Assembly: GCA_002387565.1 (NCBI GenBank)
Contig: DGJT01000006.1
Span: 1 to 40,029 of the forward strand
Length of the DNA: 40,029 bases
Source: Akkermansiaceae bacterium UBA4589
GTDB taxonomy: Bacteria > Verrucomicrobiota > Verrucomicrobiia > Verrucomicrobiales > Akkermansiaceae
Direction of reading: 5' to 3'
Shown: piece after piece, positions 8,680 through 16,262 of the stretch
Layout of the letters: each line of letters opens with the position of its first letter
How positions within the stretch are numbered: the stretch's first letter is position 1
The notes under the pieces: model-generated
Databases searched by the model: none
What the model was told of the DNA's origin: nothing
Seen by the model: the letters and a program-made list of their open reading frames with translations, nothing else
Made by a program: the position numbers and the translations under genes

Positions 8680-8937
8680 TTAAAGCAAATGCTTGGAGCT
8701 GCCTCTCCATTGCTCTCTTTGGCAAATGGGGCAAGTGGCTGTTTTTTTAGAAGCTTGGGGTAGGTCTCCTTTACTTAGTTTAGACTTTTGTCGGCAGAAG
8801 CGGCAATACACATGCTTTAAGCTCTCTTTATGGTCAGCTAATCTTTGTACTAAGCTCTGCTTCATGCTCCATAAAAAGTAGCTGATGACAATAACTAATA
8901 AACAACACAAAGCTAATACATCTACACTCAAAGTCAT
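8680..8937 (-). CDS. small membrane-anchored zinc-ribbon protein
   Basis: I choose the ATG at 8937 (85 residues) over a TTG at 8958 because it lies 4 nt after the stop of the upstream gene. One membrane helix (about 5-24) is followed by a basic stretch and two CxxC pairs, Cys45-Cys48 (YCRFC) and Cys69-Cys72 (CPIC), spaced as in a zinc ribbon. No named family is recognised. It is the last gene of the RidA-ExbB-ExbD-TonB-like run, so it may accompany that module, but its role is unknown. An overlapping ORF on the + strand at 8693-8881 is a shadow. Confidence 0.6.
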   Translation of the reverse strand: MTLSVDVLALCCLLVIVISYFLWSMKQSLVQRLADHKESLKHVYCRFCRQKSKLSKGDLPQASKKTATCPICQREQWRGSSKHLL

Positions 8938-8941
8938 AACA

Positions 8942-9721
8942 CTAGTAATCAAACTCAATTTTCACCCTACCCCACTCTATATCATTAGCTGCAGCTTCTA
9001 AATTAGCTTCAAAAGGCAGCTGCCAAAGTGCATTAATCAAGGTTTTGTTCATCTGAGCATCTACACGAGACAAAGGCAATACATATTGAACTTTGCCGAG
9101 CTTATCCACGCCTATCTGATAGTCATAGCTAAACCCTATGTACTCTTCAGTCAGATTTAAATCTAATCCATACGAACTAGGCAGCCGCTGCTTTAAATCA
9201 CCAACCAACCTTAGGTAACAAATAATAGTTAGGTTATTGGCTTTTCTAGCTTTAGGAGGCTGAGCGACGAAAGATTGGGAATTTAATTTGGGCAAGAAAA
9301 TCTCTCCTGAAATATTCGCTTTTGACATGGCCGTTCTAAGTGCTTTGTTGGTTTGGATTTGCGATAAATCAGGTGTGCTCCATAACTCTAGACTACTGGT
9401 ATAACCCTCTTTGACAAATGCTAATTCTGCTAACTCAGGTATAGTGGTCAGGTCTAGTTTATAACGGTAAACATGAGGACTTAAATTCGTTTTTAAATAG
9501 ATTAACTGATCTGAATTGAGATCCGCTACAGTTTCATTTTTTTGATACTCGTAACTTAAAGTTGGCTCACTCAGTGAACTAGTATGAATAGGACTTACAA
9601 CAAAGCCTAGGTTTAAAGGCGTGTAATAAAATATGAGCTCTAGAACAAACACAAAAAGAGCGACACTTAATAGAGTTATAGCTCTTAGAGATAATTTAGA
9701 CTTTATGTGAGATTGAACCAT
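8942..9721 (-). CDS. membrane-anchored protein with a TonB-like C-terminus
   Basis: This is a 259-residue protein with a short cytoplasmic tail, one membrane helix (about 14-33) and a periplasmic body. Near the end, DKLGKVQYVLPLS followed by LINALWQLPFEANLEA and GRVKIEFDY has the pattern of a TonB C-terminal domain (d..G.v..v.v....al..al..w.F.Pa....g..v.v.f.f). The middle ~150 residues resemble nothing I know, and the usual proline-rich spacer is absent. Position supports the reading: it follows the ExbD-like gene with a 19-nt gap, as TonB or TolA follow ExbBD/TolQR. The family assignment is inference from topology, tail pattern and neighbours. Confidence 0.5.
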   Translation of the reverse strand: MVQSHIKSKLSLRAITLLSVALFVFVLELIFYYTPLNLGFVVSPIHTSSLSEPTLSYEYQKNETVADLNSDQLIYLKTNLSPHVYRYKLDLTTIPELAELAFVKEGYTSSLELWSTPDLSQIQTNKALRTAMSKANISGEIFLPKLNSQSFVAQPPKARKANNLTIICYLRLVGDLKQRLPSSYGLDLNLTEEYIGFSYDYQIGVDKLGKVQYVLPLSRVDAQMNKTLINALWQLPFEANLEAAANDIEWGRVKIEFDY

Positions 9722-9740
9722 AATGAAAAATCAAACAGTA

Positions 9741-10169
9741 TTATTCACGCAATGAAACTTGAACTGCTTTTAAGTCAAACTCTTGAATAACCCTTAACAA
9801 ATCTTGCTGTGATTGAATGGTTGATGCTGGGTCTAAATCTAAAGCAATTAATGCTCTTTGTTGATTATTATCATTAAAAGTTTTGGCAATAGTGGCTAAT
9901 TGACTCTCTAGTTGATCTTGAGTCACGAGCTTACTATTTAAATAGTAAGTTAACTCTGTACTTTGCTGTGTCGTGACAAGGAATGTCTGGGTTAAATTAA
10001 ACTCATTGATTATCACTTCATTGGGATCAATCCAAAAACTATTCAAGCGCTGATGAAATGACGGCTCAACCCAAAGGCAAATGACAATTAAAACACACGC
10101 ATAAAAACCATTGAGCACCCAAGCTTGCCAAGGTAAAAATAAGGGGTACTGATGCTCAGATATTTTCAT
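9741..10169 (-). CDS. ExbD/TolR-like protein lacking the membrane aspartate
   Basis: I choose the ATG at 10169 (142 residues), one nt after the stop of the ExbB-like gene; a longer frame from 10235 would overlap that gene by 65 nt. Topology is that of ExbD: short N-terminus, one membrane helix (about 14-33), then a periplasmic domain with the pattern LNSKLVTQDQLESQLATIA, ALIALDLDPAS and DLLRVIQEFDLKAVQVSL, which matches the usual v.~~~L...l......vli.aD......vv.v.d..k..g...v.l. The helix has no Asp or Glu, whereas ExbD, TolR and MotB need one there for proton flow. Either the family is very diverged or the complex does not conduct protons in the usual way. Confidence 0.65.
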   Translation of the reverse strand: MKISEHQYPLFLPWQAWVLNGFYACVLIVICLWVEPSFHQRLNSFWIDPNEVIINEFNLTQTFLVTTQQSTELTYYLNSKLVTQDQLESQLATIAKTFNDNNQQRALIALDLDPASTIQSQQDLLRVIQEFDLKAVQVSLRE

Positions 10170-10170
10170 A

Positions 10171-10839
10171 TCAAACTTTAGGTTTTGTTTTACTTTCTTG
10201 TTGGGCTGTTTGATGAATAGTATTAACAATATCAAGAGTTAAGCTCTGCAGCTTGACTCTCATCTGTAACGCTTGATTAGAAAAGTAGAGATAAGCCAAA
10301 TAAGCCACAATGGAAATAACCAAACTCCAGATACAATTTTGTAGGCCTTGTCTTAAATAATTAACTCCTTCTTGATTCGCCTGCAAAAGCAAGGAAATCT
10401 CTTGGACTTGCAAAGAAAATCTATTTTTAAATTCTAGCAAAAATAGGCATAAGCCCCACAGAGGAGCCACCATAGTAATAGCTATAAAACCTACTAGTTT
10501 AGCTCTTAATTGAGGCATCAGTAATTCATAATAATCATCTACTAATGAACACAAGTCTGCACGACTCCAATTATGGTAACTCACCACTTGGACAATAATT
10601 TTTCTTAGAGGTGTAGGAAGTTTAGCCGCATTTTTGACAGCTTCTTCAATATCATGATTAATGATACTTTGTTGGATCCCTTCGAGTTTACTAATCTTTG
10701 GGTTAGTTTTAACAAAATAAAACCATCTATTCAGAAATAGAATAACTACAATAAATAAAGCTAACAGCAACCCTACAATCGCAACCAAGGCAGACAAGGC
10801 GACTTCTATATCTGTAATATTCTTTAAAAACTCAAACAT
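10171..10839 (-). CDS. ExbB/TolQ/MotA-like membrane protein, divergent
   Basis: The 222-residue protein has three membrane helices (about 14-36, 115-136 and 168-188) with a large cytoplasmic loop between the first two, the ExbB/TolQ layout. The loop (LEGIQQSIINHDIEEAVKNA, then YYELLMPQLRAKLVGFIAIT) and the start of helix 2 (MVAPLWGLCLFLLEF) align with the usual ...L..ia..aPllGLlGTV.Gmi.tF, but the GTVxG segment is lost. Helix 3 (CIWSLVISIVAYLAYLYF) lacks the threonines and the preceding Glu found in E. coli ExbB. It sits 13 nt behind ridA and 1 nt before the ExbD-like gene, so translation is probably coupled. Confidence 0.7.
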   Translation of the reverse strand: MFEFLKNITDIEVALSALVAIVGLLLALFIVVILFLNRWFYFVKTNPKISKLEGIQQSIINHDIEEAVKNAAKLPTPLRKIIVQVVSYHNWSRADLCSLVDDYYELLMPQLRAKLVGFIAITMVAPLWGLCLFLLEFKNRFSLQVQEISLLLQANQEGVNYLRQGLQNCIWSLVISIVAYLAYLYFSNQALQMRVKLQSLTLDIVNTIHQTAQQESKTKPKV

Positions 10840-10852
10840 AATATTAGTTCTG

Positions 10853-11317
10853 CTAAGTAGGATCTACCTCTAAAATTAGAGCAATTTCTACAGCGGCATT
10901 TAATGGTAAGGCAGCTACACCATAAGCTAAGCGCGAGTGCTTACCCTTATCTCCTAAAATATCAATCAATAATTGAGAAGCAGCATCAATGACTCCTGGA
11001 TGCCCATAAAAATCTTGATCAGAGTTTACTAACCCTTGCAATTGTACAACTTGCTTAATTTTTGACAAACAACCCAGTTGCTCCTGCGCCACAGCCAAAC
11101 GATTAAGGATAATCAATTCTGCCGCTTTTTGAGCCACTTCAATAGAGCAAACTGAAGGCACTGAGCCTTTAACGAGTTCACCTTGTGCATCAAATGGCAG
11201 CCCTCCAGAAAGGAATAATTGGTTGCCTGATAAAACCCCATGTTCATATAAACCAGCTGCCGCAGGTGCAGGAGGCAAAACTAGCCCTAATTTTTCTAAA
11301 TTTGACTCAATAGACAT
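10853..11317 (-). CDS. RidA family protein (UK114/YjgF-like)
   Basis: The 154-residue length and the closing block HSRLAYGVAALPLNAAVEIALIL are typical of RidA-type enzymes, with Arg129 (substrate carboxylate) and Glu144 in the expected places; FLSGGLPFDAQGEL near residue 36 is the other family block. RidA deaminates reactive enamine/imine intermediates such as 2-aminoacrylate made by PLP enzymes. The sequence looks more like the ~150-residue subgroup (Atu1372-type) than E. coli RidA, and for that subgroup the activity is less certain. It is the first gene of a minus-strand run continuing into the ExbB-like gene, and this pairing has no obvious metabolic explanation. Confidence 0.85.
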   Translation of the reverse strand: MSIESNLEKLGLVLPPAPAAAGLYEHGVLSGNQLFLSGGLPFDAQGELVKGSVPSVCSIEVAQKAAELIILNRLAVAQEQLGCLSKIKQVVQLQGLVNSDQDFYGHPGVIDAASQLLIDILGDKGKHSRLAYGVAALPLNAAVEIALILEVDPT

Positions 11318-11411
11318 GTCTAATTAATAGCAGAAAATAAACAATAGGCAAGTTATCCTATTACCTAGCAACAACTCTAACATCTACAACTTGTAAAAAA
11401 ACTTTTGTAAA

Positions 11412-11512
11412 TTAAAATAAGTTGTTGTCGATGAGTAAGCGACTTGAAGCAGACGAACCTTAGAGTACGCTACAGTACAGATAATACTACTTGAGCACTA
11501 CAACTGTTTTAA
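11412..11512. repeat. ~100-nt imperfect palindrome between DUF420 and RidA genes
   Basis: TTAAAATAAGTTGTTGT (11412-11428) pairs with ACTACAACTGTTTTAA (11497-11512) with one mismatch and a one-base bulge; further partial pairing is possible inside. On the minus strand it begins about 30 nt behind the DUF420 stop codon. There is no U-tract of terminator type directly after the stem. Confidence 0.45.
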
Positions 11513-11542
11513 GAAGTGGTTATTCTTACCAAAAGAACCATT

Positions 11543-12094
11543 TTAATACAGCATAAGGTAGCAAATAGGACCTGTCGCACAAACCACTAGCCACAATGGC
11601 ATCACCCATCTAGCTAACTTTTTATGTGCTGCCCAGTTAAACCCCATGCCCTGCATCCATGTTAACAAAATAAATGGTAACATAACTGCTGCGAGTATAA
11701 TATGAGTCAGAAGCAAACTAAAATATATGGTGCGCATCACTCCCTCACCTTGATAAGTGACAGGTGCATGCGTTGCATGATAGAGCACATAACTCAGAAC
11801 AAAGATGGTCGATAAAATCATCGCACACTGAATAAAAAATCGATGTAATTTGATTTGACCTCGCATCACAAAAAACCAAGCTGCTAATAAGCTAAAGAAA
11901 CTCAATGTATTGAGTATAGCATGCAATGTCGGGCAAAAGGTGAGATCTAAATCTTCAGGTAATGGTAGATCTAAATAACGCAGGCTTACCACAATACCTA
12001 ACACTACAACAGATAGTGTCCACGCTATGATGTGCCTGTTTTTTACCCAGCCTTGCTTCACTGGCTGGCTTATAAATTGCTGTTTATCTGACAT
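11543..12094 (-). CDS. DUF420 membrane protein (CtaM-like oxidase assembly factor)
   Basis: This is a 183-residue protein with five hydrophobic helices and the DUF420 family blocks LDLTFCPTLHAILNTLSFFSLL (helix 2), IKLHRFFIQCAMI, YHATHAP and LLTHIILAAV, whose histidines are conserved in the family. In Bacillus and Staphylococcus the homologue CtaM is required for making active haem-copper oxidases. Its position as the last gene after ctaB and two SCO-like genes supports a role in cytochrome c oxidase maturation. The gap to the upstream gene is 42 nt. The oxidase subunits themselves are not in this window. Confidence 0.85.
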   Translation of the reverse strand: MSDKQQFISQPVKQGWVKNRHIIAWTLSVVVLGIVVSLRYLDLPLPEDLDLTFCPTLHAILNTLSFFSLLAAWFFVMRGQIKLHRFFIQCAMILSTIFVLSYVLYHATHAPVTYQGEGVMRTIYFSLLLTHIILAAVMLPFILLTWMQGMGFNWAAHKKLARWVMPLWLVVCATGPICYLMLY

Positions 12095-12136
12095 GCTAAT
12101 TTTATGAATGACTTGATAGGTATCAAAAGCGAGATT

Positions 12137-12817
12137 TTATTCGGCTAGGACTTCATTAATACGTAACTTGAGCTCCTTGACCATCTGTTGGTAAAATTTC
12201 TCATCTTGGCCTTTAGCAAAGTTTAGATCTATTTTAGCACGCATATTGAGGTTTTTATCAAAAAGCGCGATGCTTAAATCGTGAGCAAATAAGCCTTTTT
12301 CATTAATTTCTTTTTCATCTGTACGCTCTTTGACATCGAGGAACTTCATCTCTGTAGACACATAATCACGTAATTTATCCTGCTCACCAGTCAAAAACCA
12401 CCAGCGACTTGTAGAAGCGTCATAAAGCTTGGCGTATTCAGAGAGTTTATCCACTGTGTCGTGCTCAGCATTGAGTGTCATGCTCACCATATGAAAATCA
12501 GGATCTGATTTAAATTCTTCCATGAAAAATTTTAAGTCATCAAAGTTACGTTGCGCACATTGCGGACAACGAATAAAGAACTGACTAAATAGCCAAACCT
12601 TACCTTTCAAATCATGCAGTGATACTTCCTGATTATCTTGATTAGTAGCCGTTAGGTTATTTTCTAAAGTGAGAAAAATAGGCGCAGCCTGTTTTTTAAC
12701 TCCTGCAACAATCTCATCGGTTTGCTCTTTACCCACTTTTTGCGTGAGCACACTAATGGCAACAATGGCGACACAAGCAATACCGACTCCTGTATAAAAT
12801 AATTTGACGTTTTTCAT
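12137..12817 (-). CDS. SCO1/SenC-like thioredoxin-fold protein with a CPQC site
   Basis: The 226-residue protein has an N-terminal membrane anchor (about 8-25), then a periplasmic thioredoxin-like domain: KGKVWLFSQFFIRCPQC with Cys84 and Cys87, and a distal histidine His179 in LFAHDLSIALFD. SCO proteins bind copper through a CxxxC pair plus a distal His and help build the CuA centre. Here the pair is CxxC, shortened by one residue, as in thioredoxins. It may therefore act as a thiol reductase rather than, or besides, a copper carrier. It starts 12 nt after the other SCO-like gene and belongs to the ctaB operon. Confidence 0.75.
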   Translation of the reverse strand: MKNVKLFYTGVGIACVAIVAISVLTQKVGKEQTDEIVAGVKKQAAPIFLTLENNLTATNQDNQEVSLHDLKGKVWLFSQFFIRCPQCAQRNFDDLKFFMEEFKSDPDFHMVSMTLNAEHDTVDKLSEYAKLYDASTSRWWFLTGEQDKLRDYVSTEMKFLDVKERTDEKEINEKGLFAHDLSIALFDKNLNMRAKIDLNFAKGQDEKFYQQMVKELKLRINEVLAE

Positions 12818-12829
12818 GATATTAATAAA

Positions 12830-13567
12830 TTAATTTGTAGTTTTACTATCTGTCACCAGATAATTGATATGAGAAATGAGTTTAGCTTCTAAAATTTCAC
12901 CGTATTCATTGGCTACTTGGTAAGCTTCTTCAAAATCATAACGACCTCTAAAGGTCTTTTGCGTATCTACTAATGCTACCATCGTTGGGAACACCCATTT
13001 TTTTGTATTTTTATCCTGATAAAGCGGTTCAAATCTAAATTGTTTCTTAGCAAAATTACGGGTGTCTTCTGCCTCTTTAGGTGTCGCTGCTGGTCCATCG
13101 ACCACAATGACCTGTACACTAGAAAAATCATAGTTATTTTTAGCCCATGTTTGCATCGTAGCTGGACTATCCTGTTCTGGGTTAATACTCATAAGCACCA
13201 CTTGGGTTAGAGCCTTAGCCTCGTCATCAAGACCTAAGCAAACAGCCTCTACGCTTTTGAGAGTCACCTGAGCATCTTGTGGTTGATTCACACATACAGG
13301 AACTACCAAGGATATCTTGCCAGCAACCACTGCCGTCATTTGAATGGCTTCACTTGCTGCCGTACCCACCTCTAACTTGTTTTTAATAGGATGAATACGA
13401 GGTGGTCTATTAATATCCTCTTGGCGTTGAGTGTTCTTTTTGTAACTATAAATAATCACCACAGCGCACAGCATAGCAACTACAAATAGCTTAATGGCAA
13501 AAGCTCTAAGCTTGGCTGGGTCAACCTCTGCAGGTTCTAAATCTTTGACTGAAAATTTTTGATTCAT
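12830..13567 (-). CDS. SCO1-like protein with a degenerate active site
   Basis: I choose the ATG at 13567 (245 residues), 10 nt after the ctaB stop; a frame from 13594 would overlap ctaB and adds an unlikely leader. One membrane helix (about 21-41) is followed by a SCO/thioredoxin-like domain: LVVPVCVNQPQDAQ, VVLMSINPEQDSPATMQTWAKN (the typical VSiDPerDtp..l..~a of SCO) and PTMVALVDTQKTFRGRYDF near the end. Of the CxxxC pair only Cys92 remains; position 96 is Pro. It may be a scaffold or a partner of the CPQC-bearing protein encoded next. The two different SCO-like genes side by side look like divided functions (inference). Confidence 0.65.
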   Translation of the reverse strand: MNQKFSVKDLEPAEVDPAKLRAFAIKLFVVAMLCAVVIIYSYKKNTQRQEDINRPPRIHPIKNKLEVGTAASEAIQMTAVVAGKISLVVPVCVNQPQDAQVTLKSVEAVCLGLDDEAKALTQVVLMSINPEQDSPATMQTWAKNNYDFSSVQVIVVDGPAATPKEAEDTRNFAKKQFRFEPLYQDKNTKKWVFPTMVALVDTQKTFRGRYDFEEAYQVANEYGEILEAKLISHINYLVTDSKTTN

Positions 13568-13577
13568 AATAAAAATA

Positions 13578-14471
13578 TTAAAAAGCGGCAGCAATCATCA
13601 TCGCTGCAAAAATAGCAGGTAACCACCACAAGGTAGTGAAAAATAACTGCCTAGCCTTTACACGACGTTGCTCATCATCTAATTGAGCAGAAAATTGAGG
13701 TAATAATTTATATGCTTTTAGAATCATAGGCATCGTAATAATAATCCCTACCACAATAAACCACCACGGAAATTCCTGACTGGGTATCAGAGCCACCCCA
13801 ATAACACTAAGCAATAAAATGATGGCATAGCTTAAGCATAGCTTGGACATTTTAGAGCCATTATCATCATGATTCGTCCACATTTTGTAGCCCGCTTTTT
13901 CGTACTCCTCACGGCACAACCAACTGATACTAAAGAAATGCGGCAACTGCCAAAAAAACAGTAACGCACATAAACCTACAGCCATCCATGCATACCAATC
14001 ACCTCCACCAGCGGTCCAACCCATCACAGGAGGCAAGGCTCCAGTAATGCCTCCCACCATCGTATTCCAAGGGCTCTTACGTTTCATGGGCGTATAAATA
14101 AATACGTACGTCCCGAGCACAATAGCGCCAAGCCAAGCGGTCGAATCATTCACCTTGAGTGCTAAATGCAATAAACCAAAGGCAGAAAAAAACCAGGCAC
14201 AACCAAAAGCCGTCACTATAGACATACGCTGTGCAGGCAAAGGTCTATCTGCTGTACGTTTCATCAACTTATCAAAATCAATCTCCATGATTTGATTAAA
14301 TGCTGAAGCGCCAAAAGCCATCAGAGCTGTTCCCAACATCAAATGCCCAAAAATTGACCAAGACTCAGCACGATTGGGCGAAAACCAAAAACCAAAAAAA
14401 GTCGTCATCAACACAAACAGGTTGAGATTACCCTTCCACAAAGTCCACCAATCTTTAAAACTTGTTTGCAT
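13578..14471 (-). CDS. ctaB: protohaem IX farnesyltransferase (haem O synthase)
   Basis: The 297-residue integral membrane prenyltransferase of the UbiA superfamily converts haem b to haem O for haem-copper oxidases. The first aspartate-rich motif is in ASAFNQIMEIDFDKLMKRT (Asn59, Asp65, Asp67) with the CtaB-specific RTADRPLP after it; YTPMKRKSPWNTMVGGITGALPPVMGW and the second motif around SWLCREEYEKAGYKMWTNHDD are also present. About nine hydrophobic helices are visible. It is 26 nt behind the barrel gene and 10 nt ahead of the SCO-like gene, in an oxidase maturation operon. Confidence 0.95.
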   Translation of the reverse strand: MQTSFKDWWTLWKGNLNLFVLMTTFFGFWFSPNRAESWSIFGHLMLGTALMAFGASAFNQIMEIDFDKLMKRTADRPLPAQRMSIVTAFGCAWFFSAFGLLHLALKVNDSTAWLGAIVLGTYVFIYTPMKRKSPWNTMVGGITGALPPVMGWTAGGGDWYAWMAVGLCALLFFWQLPHFFSISWLCREEYEKAGYKMWTNHDDNGSKMSKLCLSYAIILLLSVIGVALIPSQEFPWWFIVVGIIITMPMILKAYKLLPQFSAQLDDEQRRVKARQLFFTTLWWLPAIFAAMMIAAAF

Positions 14472-14497
14472 ATTATTGAGCTCTTAATTTACTTAAA

Positions 14498-15349
14498 TTA
14501 ATAATTATATTTTAAGCTCGCAGTTACCCAAACTCCTGAGTCGACGTCTCTAGCACGGTTTAAAGCTCCTGCCTCTTTGATTTGAGCTTCTCCACCCATA
14601 TTTACACCTGTGAGGAACTCAACCGTCATCTTGCCACTGACTTTATAAGTCATACCTGTCCCTATCTGAAAAGTTGCCCAACGCAGCTCACCACCCTGAT
14701 CAATATCCCAAACCTCATTCTTACGTCCAATCATCGATTTCCAAGTCCAGCTATTATTCACACTGTAATGAGAGTTGATAGTTGTACTCTTAGACTCAAT
14801 GAGCCAATCTTCATTAAGCTTCCATTTAAAAGCAGCGATAGGGATAACACTCTCTCCATCTTCAAGATCGAGATACGCAAGGCCCACACTCCATGATAAA
14901 CTCTCTCCCCACCATGGTTTTTTAACCTCATAAGTTCCAAAAACAAAACCTATAGTTCTCATGTCGCTTATATCAGCACTTAACCCACGCTGTTGGCGCA
15001 GCGCAGTGTGAATATTCGCTAAATAGCTCCAACGCCCTTTGCCGTTATTAATCTCACCGACAGTCAAACCTAACCCATAATTCTCTAATTCAAACTGCTG
15101 AGGCTCCCACTCCAAACGAGTATAAGTGTAATCAGCATAAACTTTGTAAAAAGAAAAATCTCGATTATCTTGCACGGCAAATCTATGTTGCAATAAATCA
15201 GCTTTTACTTTGCTCGACTGGTAACTAAAAGTCTGACTATCCCCTGCACCATCACTCTCAGCGACTCCTTGATTAAAGATACTCACCGTGACATCAGCTT
15301 GAACCAAAGTAGTCAGAGCAACTAAACTAGCTATCAAATATGTTTTCAT
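14498..15349 (-). CDS. probable outer-membrane beta-barrel protein
   Basis: This is a 283-residue protein with a signal peptide (about 1-18, ending LVQA). The body is a run of alternating amphipathic strands (for example FSFYKVYADYTYTRLEW, LSWSVGLAYLDL, TFQIGTGMTYKVSG) ending in WVTASLKYNY, as in outer-membrane barrels. It resembles the DUF6268 type of uncharacterised barrels, though I am not certain of that family. It appears to be the first gene of the ctaB operon, with a promoter candidate directly upstream. A link to oxidase biogenesis rests only on this position. Confidence 0.65.
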   Translation of the reverse strand: MKTYLIASLVALTTLVQADVTVSIFNQGVAESDGAGDSQTFSYQSSKVKADLLQHRFAVQDNRDFSFYKVYADYTYTRLEWEPQQFELENYGLGLTVGEINNGKGRWSYLANIHTALRQQRGLSADISDMRTIGFVFGTYEVKKPWWGESLSWSVGLAYLDLEDGESVIPIAAFKWKLNEDWLIESKSTTINSHYSVNNSWTWKSMIGRKNEVWDIDQGGELRWATFQIGTGMTYKVSGKMTVEFLTGVNMGGEAQIKEAGALNRARDVDSGVWVTASLKYNY

Positions 15350-15370
15350 AATGAGGGCTAATGTAGAAAA

Positions 15371-15399
15371 ATTCTAACTAATAATCAAGGTTTAAGCAA
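15371..15399 (-). promoter_or_regulatory. candidate promoter of the barrel-ctaB operon
   Basis: On the minus strand, TTGCTT (15399-15394), a 17-bp spacer and TAGAAT (15376-15371) end about 22 nt before the start codon at 15349. The -10 box resembles the TAGATT boxes ahead of rplM and the NDH2-like gene. Confidence 0.5.
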
Positions 15400-15415
15400 T
15401 GAAATCGCTCAGGCA

Positions 15416-15949
15416 TTAAATACTTATACACATGCCTTGCACATCATGAAAATCAGGTTGATTTTTAGGGTGGTTTAACGCCCAATAGGATAGTTTGCCC
15501 CCTGTTTTTATCACTGCATTTAAACCTATTTTCCTCTGTCCCACTTTCTGTAGTATTTGAGATAATTCAGTGGTATTAATCTCTACTTTGTATTGATAAG
15601 TATTTTTGGAGTGTTGAGTTGCTACTTTTATATACTTAGATTGCATAGTTGGTAACTCCTTTAACTCAGAACGATAATGCTCAAAAGTATAACAATTCCA
15701 ATCCCCGCTAGCAGAAAAATTAAATTCTAAATATTTAGAAGAATTTGCATCTTTAATAAATAGCTCAAAGCAAGTCGACTCCCATAGACCTAGAATTCTT
15801 TCTTTTGAGCTATTAGACTCTGGCAAATCAATCAGAGCTATCTCTCCATCAATGACAAAATTTAATTCTAAACAATCATCTTCCCACACTAGGTTGGCAC
15901 GTATCGATAACTCTATACCCATTGGCTCAAAAGGAGTTAATTGATACAT
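15416..15949 (-). CDS. DOMON-like (CBM9-like) domain protein
   Basis: This is a 177-residue soluble protein without a signal peptide. The blocks LWESTCFELFI, YLEFNFSASGDWNCYTFEHYR and LSYWALNHPKNQPDFHD match the DOMON-like type 9 carbohydrate-binding module family, in which E-x-NFSPSG-x-W and HP...PDFH are nearly invariant. The biochemical role of these stand-alone proteins is not known, and carbohydrate binding is a family-level guess. It sits 66 nt ahead of the barrel gene on the same strand. Confidence 0.75.
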   Translation of the reverse strand: MYQLTPFEPMGIELSIRANLVWEDDCLELNFVIDGEIALIDLPESNSSKERILGLWESTCFELFIKDANSSKYLEFNFSASGDWNCYTFEHYRSELKELPTMQSKYIKVATQHSKNTYQYKVEINTTELSQILQKVGQRKIGLNAVIKTGGKLSYWALNHPKNQPDFHDVQGMCISI

Positions 15950-15981
15950 ACTAGATAGGGTTAAAGTTGAGATAATGGCTA

Positions 15982-16012
15982 TAAAAATCCCCTAGAGTAA
16001 GACTCCTAGAAG
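15982..16012 (-). terminator. candidate terminator behind the gyrBA region
   Basis: Read on the minus strand, CTTCTAGGAGT pairs with ACTCTAGGGG around a 3-nt loop (one bulge, two G-U pairs), followed by ATTTTTAT. It lies behind gyrA and the gyrA-tail fragment and just ahead of the DOMON-like gene. Confidence 0.45.
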
Positions 16013-16013
16013 T

Positions 16014-16044
16014 GTAATTATCATATGATAAGTTTGATAATTAC
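16014..16044. repeat. perfect 10-bp inverted repeat at the end of the gyrA-tail fragment
   Basis: GTAATTATCA (16014-16023) and TGATAATTAC (16035-16044) are exact complements around 11 nt. One arm overlaps the stop codon of the duplicated gyrA tail. It may be part of a 3' structure together with the hairpin at 15982-16012. Confidence 0.55.
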
Positions 16045-16229
16045 GCTTGCTGAGTACCTTCGGTCGCTTCATCACTAACAGCTCCTTCTTCTAATTTTTT
16101 CTCTTCGTCTTCGACAATCACGACGGCTACATCTTTCATGAGCTCTTTCTTACCAAGAGTGAATAGTTTAACTCCCTGTGCGTTATAAAGATTGTTTGAT
16201 GAGGTTTCGGCTATTTCCCAAAACCTCAC
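16041..16229 (-). pseudogene. duplicated fragment of the gyrA 3' end
   Basis: A 62-codon frame (GTG at 16229) ends in NAQGVKLFTLGKKELMKDVAVV and an acidic tail EDEEKKLEEGAVSDEATEG, nearly repeating the last ~47 residues of GyrA encoded directly upstream (NAQGVKLLTLGKKELIKDVAVV, then EDEEELEEGAVVDEASED). At DNA level about four bases in five agree over some 150 nt, with an exact 22-nt block. The similarity fades upstream of the NAQG segment but R-x-x-EI-x-ET is still visible. Roughly as many amino-acid as silent changes are seen, which suits a decaying copy, yet the frame is intact. It is offset by 250 bp and in a different frame from gyrA, and is separated from it by a stop codon. Expression as a tiny acidic protein cannot be excluded. 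Confidence 0.8.
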
Positions 16230-16244
16230 CCTAACGGGCCCTGC

Positions 16245-16262
16245 GCTCTGACATAGCAGAGC
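16245..16262. repeat. small hairpin between gyrA and its duplicated tail
   Basis: GCTCTG and CAGAGC are perfect complements around a 6-nt loop. No U-tract follows on either strand, so it is not a standard terminator. Confidence 0.4.

Noticed and set aside
8693..8881. 62-codon + strand frame opposite the zinc-ribbon gene
   Set aside because: The minus frame has a coherent membrane helix plus paired CxxC motifs; the + frame has no recognisable pattern.
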